A DNA stretch of 64,000 nucleotides from an archaeon (lineage in GTDB: Archaea > Nanobdellota > Nanobdellia > Woesearchaeales > GW2011-AR9). The notes under the pieces are model-generated. The model had not been told where the DNA came from, made no database searches, and saw only the letters and a list, made by a program, of their open reading frames with translations. Position 1 is the stretch's first letter; every line of letters begins with the position of its first letter. Positions 62,264 to 64,000 of this stretch are shown here, one piece after another. Where the stretch lies: positions 1-64,000 of the forward strand of contig JABHRS010000005.1 in assembly GCA_018670085.1 (NCBI GenBank). The letters are read 5' to 3'. Made by a program: the position numbers and the translations under genes.

Positions 62264-63640
62264 ATGGACAATCAAGAAGACCAACATATAATTCAGAGTG
62301 GCACGGCGCCATATGATATTAATTTAAGAAAAATACAACCGTTTGAAGGATCAGATTTAGGGACACGTTATAACATATCAGTAAGCCCATTTGAATATAA
62401 ACCAGGAGCGGTTAAACTTTCTATTGACAACTTCAGTTCAGGAAATAAAAGTTGGCGCCAATTAATTAGAGGGCAAGGAAGATCTCCAGCAATTTTTAGA
62501 GCCCATGCTAGAGATGCTGAGGACATAAGTCACACTAGTAGAGTTTTTGGTAGGAATACTCTAGAAGATCAATACCTAATATCTGCAAGCAATTTTACAA
62601 TGAGTATGATAAATTATTTCCGAGCTGCAAAAATTAATGCAAGGACAATTGGAAGAGGTCTTGCATGGGAAATATTACCAGGTGAAGATACCACATCCCA
62701 TCCATTAAATCAGTATGCAGCTCTTTTGTATTCAAAGGGAGTTAAACAAGTACAAATAGGAAGTACTCTTGGAGGAGGAGCATTTTTACCAAAGGAGAAC
62801 ATTGTTTGTATTTCAGCTAAAGCGATGGTGGCTGAAGATCCAGAATGGACTGTTGGTACTATTTATCATGAAGGAATACACGCAGTAATGCATAACCTCG
62901 AGAGTTATGGAGATGAATTAAAACCATTTAGATCTAAACGTAGAAATAAAGCATATGCAAATCACTGGGATACATACAAAGGGTACTTGTCATTTGATGA
63001 AATACTAGCTCATTGTGTAACAGTATTGTTTGATTCGTTTAGACCAACATCACCAGAAGAAGATCATTTTTCAATTAATCTGATGAATGATATAATTAAA
63101 AATTCTGATTTTGATGAATTAATCCTCTCCCAGTATAATTTTCAGGATCACATATTTTCTAATAATCGGAAGGGATTTTCAGGCGAATGTAGAGGTAGTA
63201 TTTATTTAGGAAAATCCATAGAAGCTCAGGACCCTGATGGTGAAGCAAGAGTAACCATTAAAATTGGAAGTAGTACTGAAACTTCATTTGCTTTTCCAAA
63301 AATTTTAGGAGAAGATATCAAAGGAACCCAAAAACTGGACCAAGAGATAAATTTGATAGATTTGAATACAAATAATCCTGGACTTGCTCAAAGAATTTTG
63401 CAGGAAGTTAAATCCCAAACTCGAGACCACAATGTTGCAGCTTCAAAGGCTAGAGATTTTATGCAAACACTGGATTCACTAGACAGACCAAAAGTTGAAT
63501 CAGATAAAAAATTGTATGATGAAATTTATAACAGGTTCCAAATTATGCACGAGGTTCCAGGAATTACTGCATTGACTAAACATATAGAAGACCTTGATGA
63601 TGCATGTAAAAAACTTTATTTACAGTTTTTACAGGAATGA
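62264..63640 (+). CDS. Putative metalloprotease-like protein (HEGIH)
   Basis: 458 residues, no signal peptide. TVGTIYHEGIHAVMHNLESYGDE (residues about 198-220) has an HExxH zinc motif within a helix. A following LSFDEILAHCVTVLFD could supply the Glu of a gluzincin-type site. The flanks are unrecognised. Leaderless, under a perfect 27-bp dyad, so it joins the putative regulon with M48 and ClpX-like genes. Confidence 0.6.
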   Translation: MDNQEDQHIIQSGTAPYDINLRKIQPFEGSDLGTRYNISVSPFEYKPGAVKLSIDNFSSGNKSWRQLIRGQGRSPAIFRAHARDAEDISHTSRVFGRNTLEDQYLISASNFTMSMINYFRAAKINARTIGRGLAWEILPGEDTTSHPLNQYAALLYSKGVKQVQIGSTLGGGAFLPKENIVCISAKAMVAEDPEWTVGTIYHEGIHAVMHNLESYGDELKPFRSKRRNKAYANHWDTYKGYLSFDEILAHCVTVLFDSFRPTSPEEDHFSINLMNDIIKNSDFDELILSQYNFQDHIFSNNRKGFSGECRGSIYLGKSIEAQDPDGEARVTIKIGSSTETSFAFPKILGEDIKGTQKLDQEINLIDLNTNNPGLAQRILQEVKSQTRDHNVAASKARDFMQTLDSLDRPKVESDKKLYDEIYNRFQIMHEVPGITALTKHIEDLDDACKKLYLQFLQE

Positions 63641-63661
63641 GATTTTAATTAATTAAATAAG

Positions 63662-64000
63662 ATGAATTATAATCAATGGATTGGGCCAACCCTACTTACT
63701 ACAGGACTCTTAGCTAGTGCTGCTGCGATAAGAGGATGTGATTCCAACAGAATTGAACCGCTAACTGCAGCAAAGGCAAAGGAACGAATTGAAGGACTAG
63801 CTGTCTTAACAGATGCTGAACATGAAGAAAGAAGAGCATATGCAATTATTATCAATGGATCAACTGATGGAGACATGTTGGAAGATGTGGTCTTTGCTTA
63901 TAATGATCTAAGAAGAGTGGGGTTTCAAGAGGAGAACATCTTTGTTCTTGCTGAAGTAGCTCCAAGGAATGATGGACCAGGCCTGATTACAGCAGAGGCA
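63662..64000 (+). CDS. Partial: secreted caspase-like (clan CD) protein
   Basis: The frame runs off the right edge (113 codons seen), so it is missing from the ORF track. NQWIGPTLLTTGLLASAAAIRGC is a signal with a lipobox-like GC. Then RAYAIIINGSTDGDMLEDVVFAYNDLRRVGFQEENIFVLAE has the strand-helix pattern of C13/caspase-like peptidases, where I-I-N-G begins strand 1 and 'G...ENIFVL' strand 2. The catalytic His and Cys would lie beyond the edge. It is 21 bp after the HEGIH gene and probably in the same operon. Confidence 0.55.
   Translation, partial: MNYNQWIGPTLLTTGLLASAAAIRGCDSNRIEPLTAAKAKERIEGLAVLTDAEHEERRAYAIIINGSTDGDMLEDVVFAYNDLRRVGFQEENIFVLAEVAPRNDGPGLITAEA

Noticed and set aside
1-64000. 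CRISPR arrays, IS elements, tRNA and rRNA genes
   Set aside because: No regularly spaced repeats, transposase motifs, inverted-repeat-bounded ORFs or RNA signatures were found by eye.

Overview
The window looks like a chromosome segment from an AT-rich archaeon, most plausibly a DPANN/Nanoarchaeota-type lineage such as Woesearchaeales or Pacearchaeales. The lineage is inference; the archaeal assignment is firmer. Many genes have a TTTATAAA-type TATA box centred about 26 bp upstream of the start codon, which is the geometry of leaderless archaeal mRNAs. A minority, mostly secreted proteins and downstream or metal genes, instead carry GGTGA or GGAG Shine-Dalgarno sites. TATA placement let me move several ORF-track starts inward (Fic, ZIP, ArsR, 7-TM protein and others). 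Gene content fits: archaeal winged-helix regulators, S-layer-type domain, KilA-N, DEAD-box helicase with RGG tail, and many short lineage-specific proteins. I see no rRNA, tRNA or CRISPR array.

Layout. 1-7.3 kb: a partial Ig-repeat surface protein, an M48 protease/ABC1-kinase operon and an acidic unknown. 7.3-9.5 kb: a new structured RNA, then a PIG-L deacetylase and a GT4 glycosyltransferase. 9.6-16.8 kb: TRASH metal-binding protein, Fic protein, K+ channel, ZIP transporter, regulator/membrane pair, acidic secreted protein and cold-shock protein. 17-18.8 kb: a tightly overlapping operon of U32-family protein, chorismate mutase and ferredoxin. 18.9-21.3 kb: two unknowns and a PAS histidine kinase. 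21.4-28.1 kb: a second structured RNA and a copper island (CopA, small Zn/Cu protein, ArsR, CuA-type lipoprotein, CopZ, HMA-DsbD-like-cupredoxin fusion). 28-34 kb: radical SAM protein, KilA-N, membrane-tethered wHTH and DEAD helicase with a long folded leader. 34-64 kb: mostly lineage-specific and envelope genes, including a P2-type ATPase, a transmembrane Ser/Thr kinase operon with an NlpC/P60-like protein, a SNF2 helicase pair, a ClpX-like unfoldase and two possible secreted peptidases.

The strongest new signals are these. (1) A conserved dyad, YTACT-N4-AGTAR, is centred exactly 27 bp upstream of the TATA centre at eight promoters. It would tie the surface protein, M48/ABC1 operon, Fic, ClpX, an HEGIH protein and three unknowns into one regulon. 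(2) The U32/chorismate mutase/ferredoxin operon is a candidate self-contained prephenate-dependent RNA hydroxylation module. (3) Two unassigned structured RNAs are each closed by a perfect 13-bp helix. (4) The kinase/secreted protein/NlpC operon and a ClpX-like protein with pore and IGF loops are unexpected in an archaeon.
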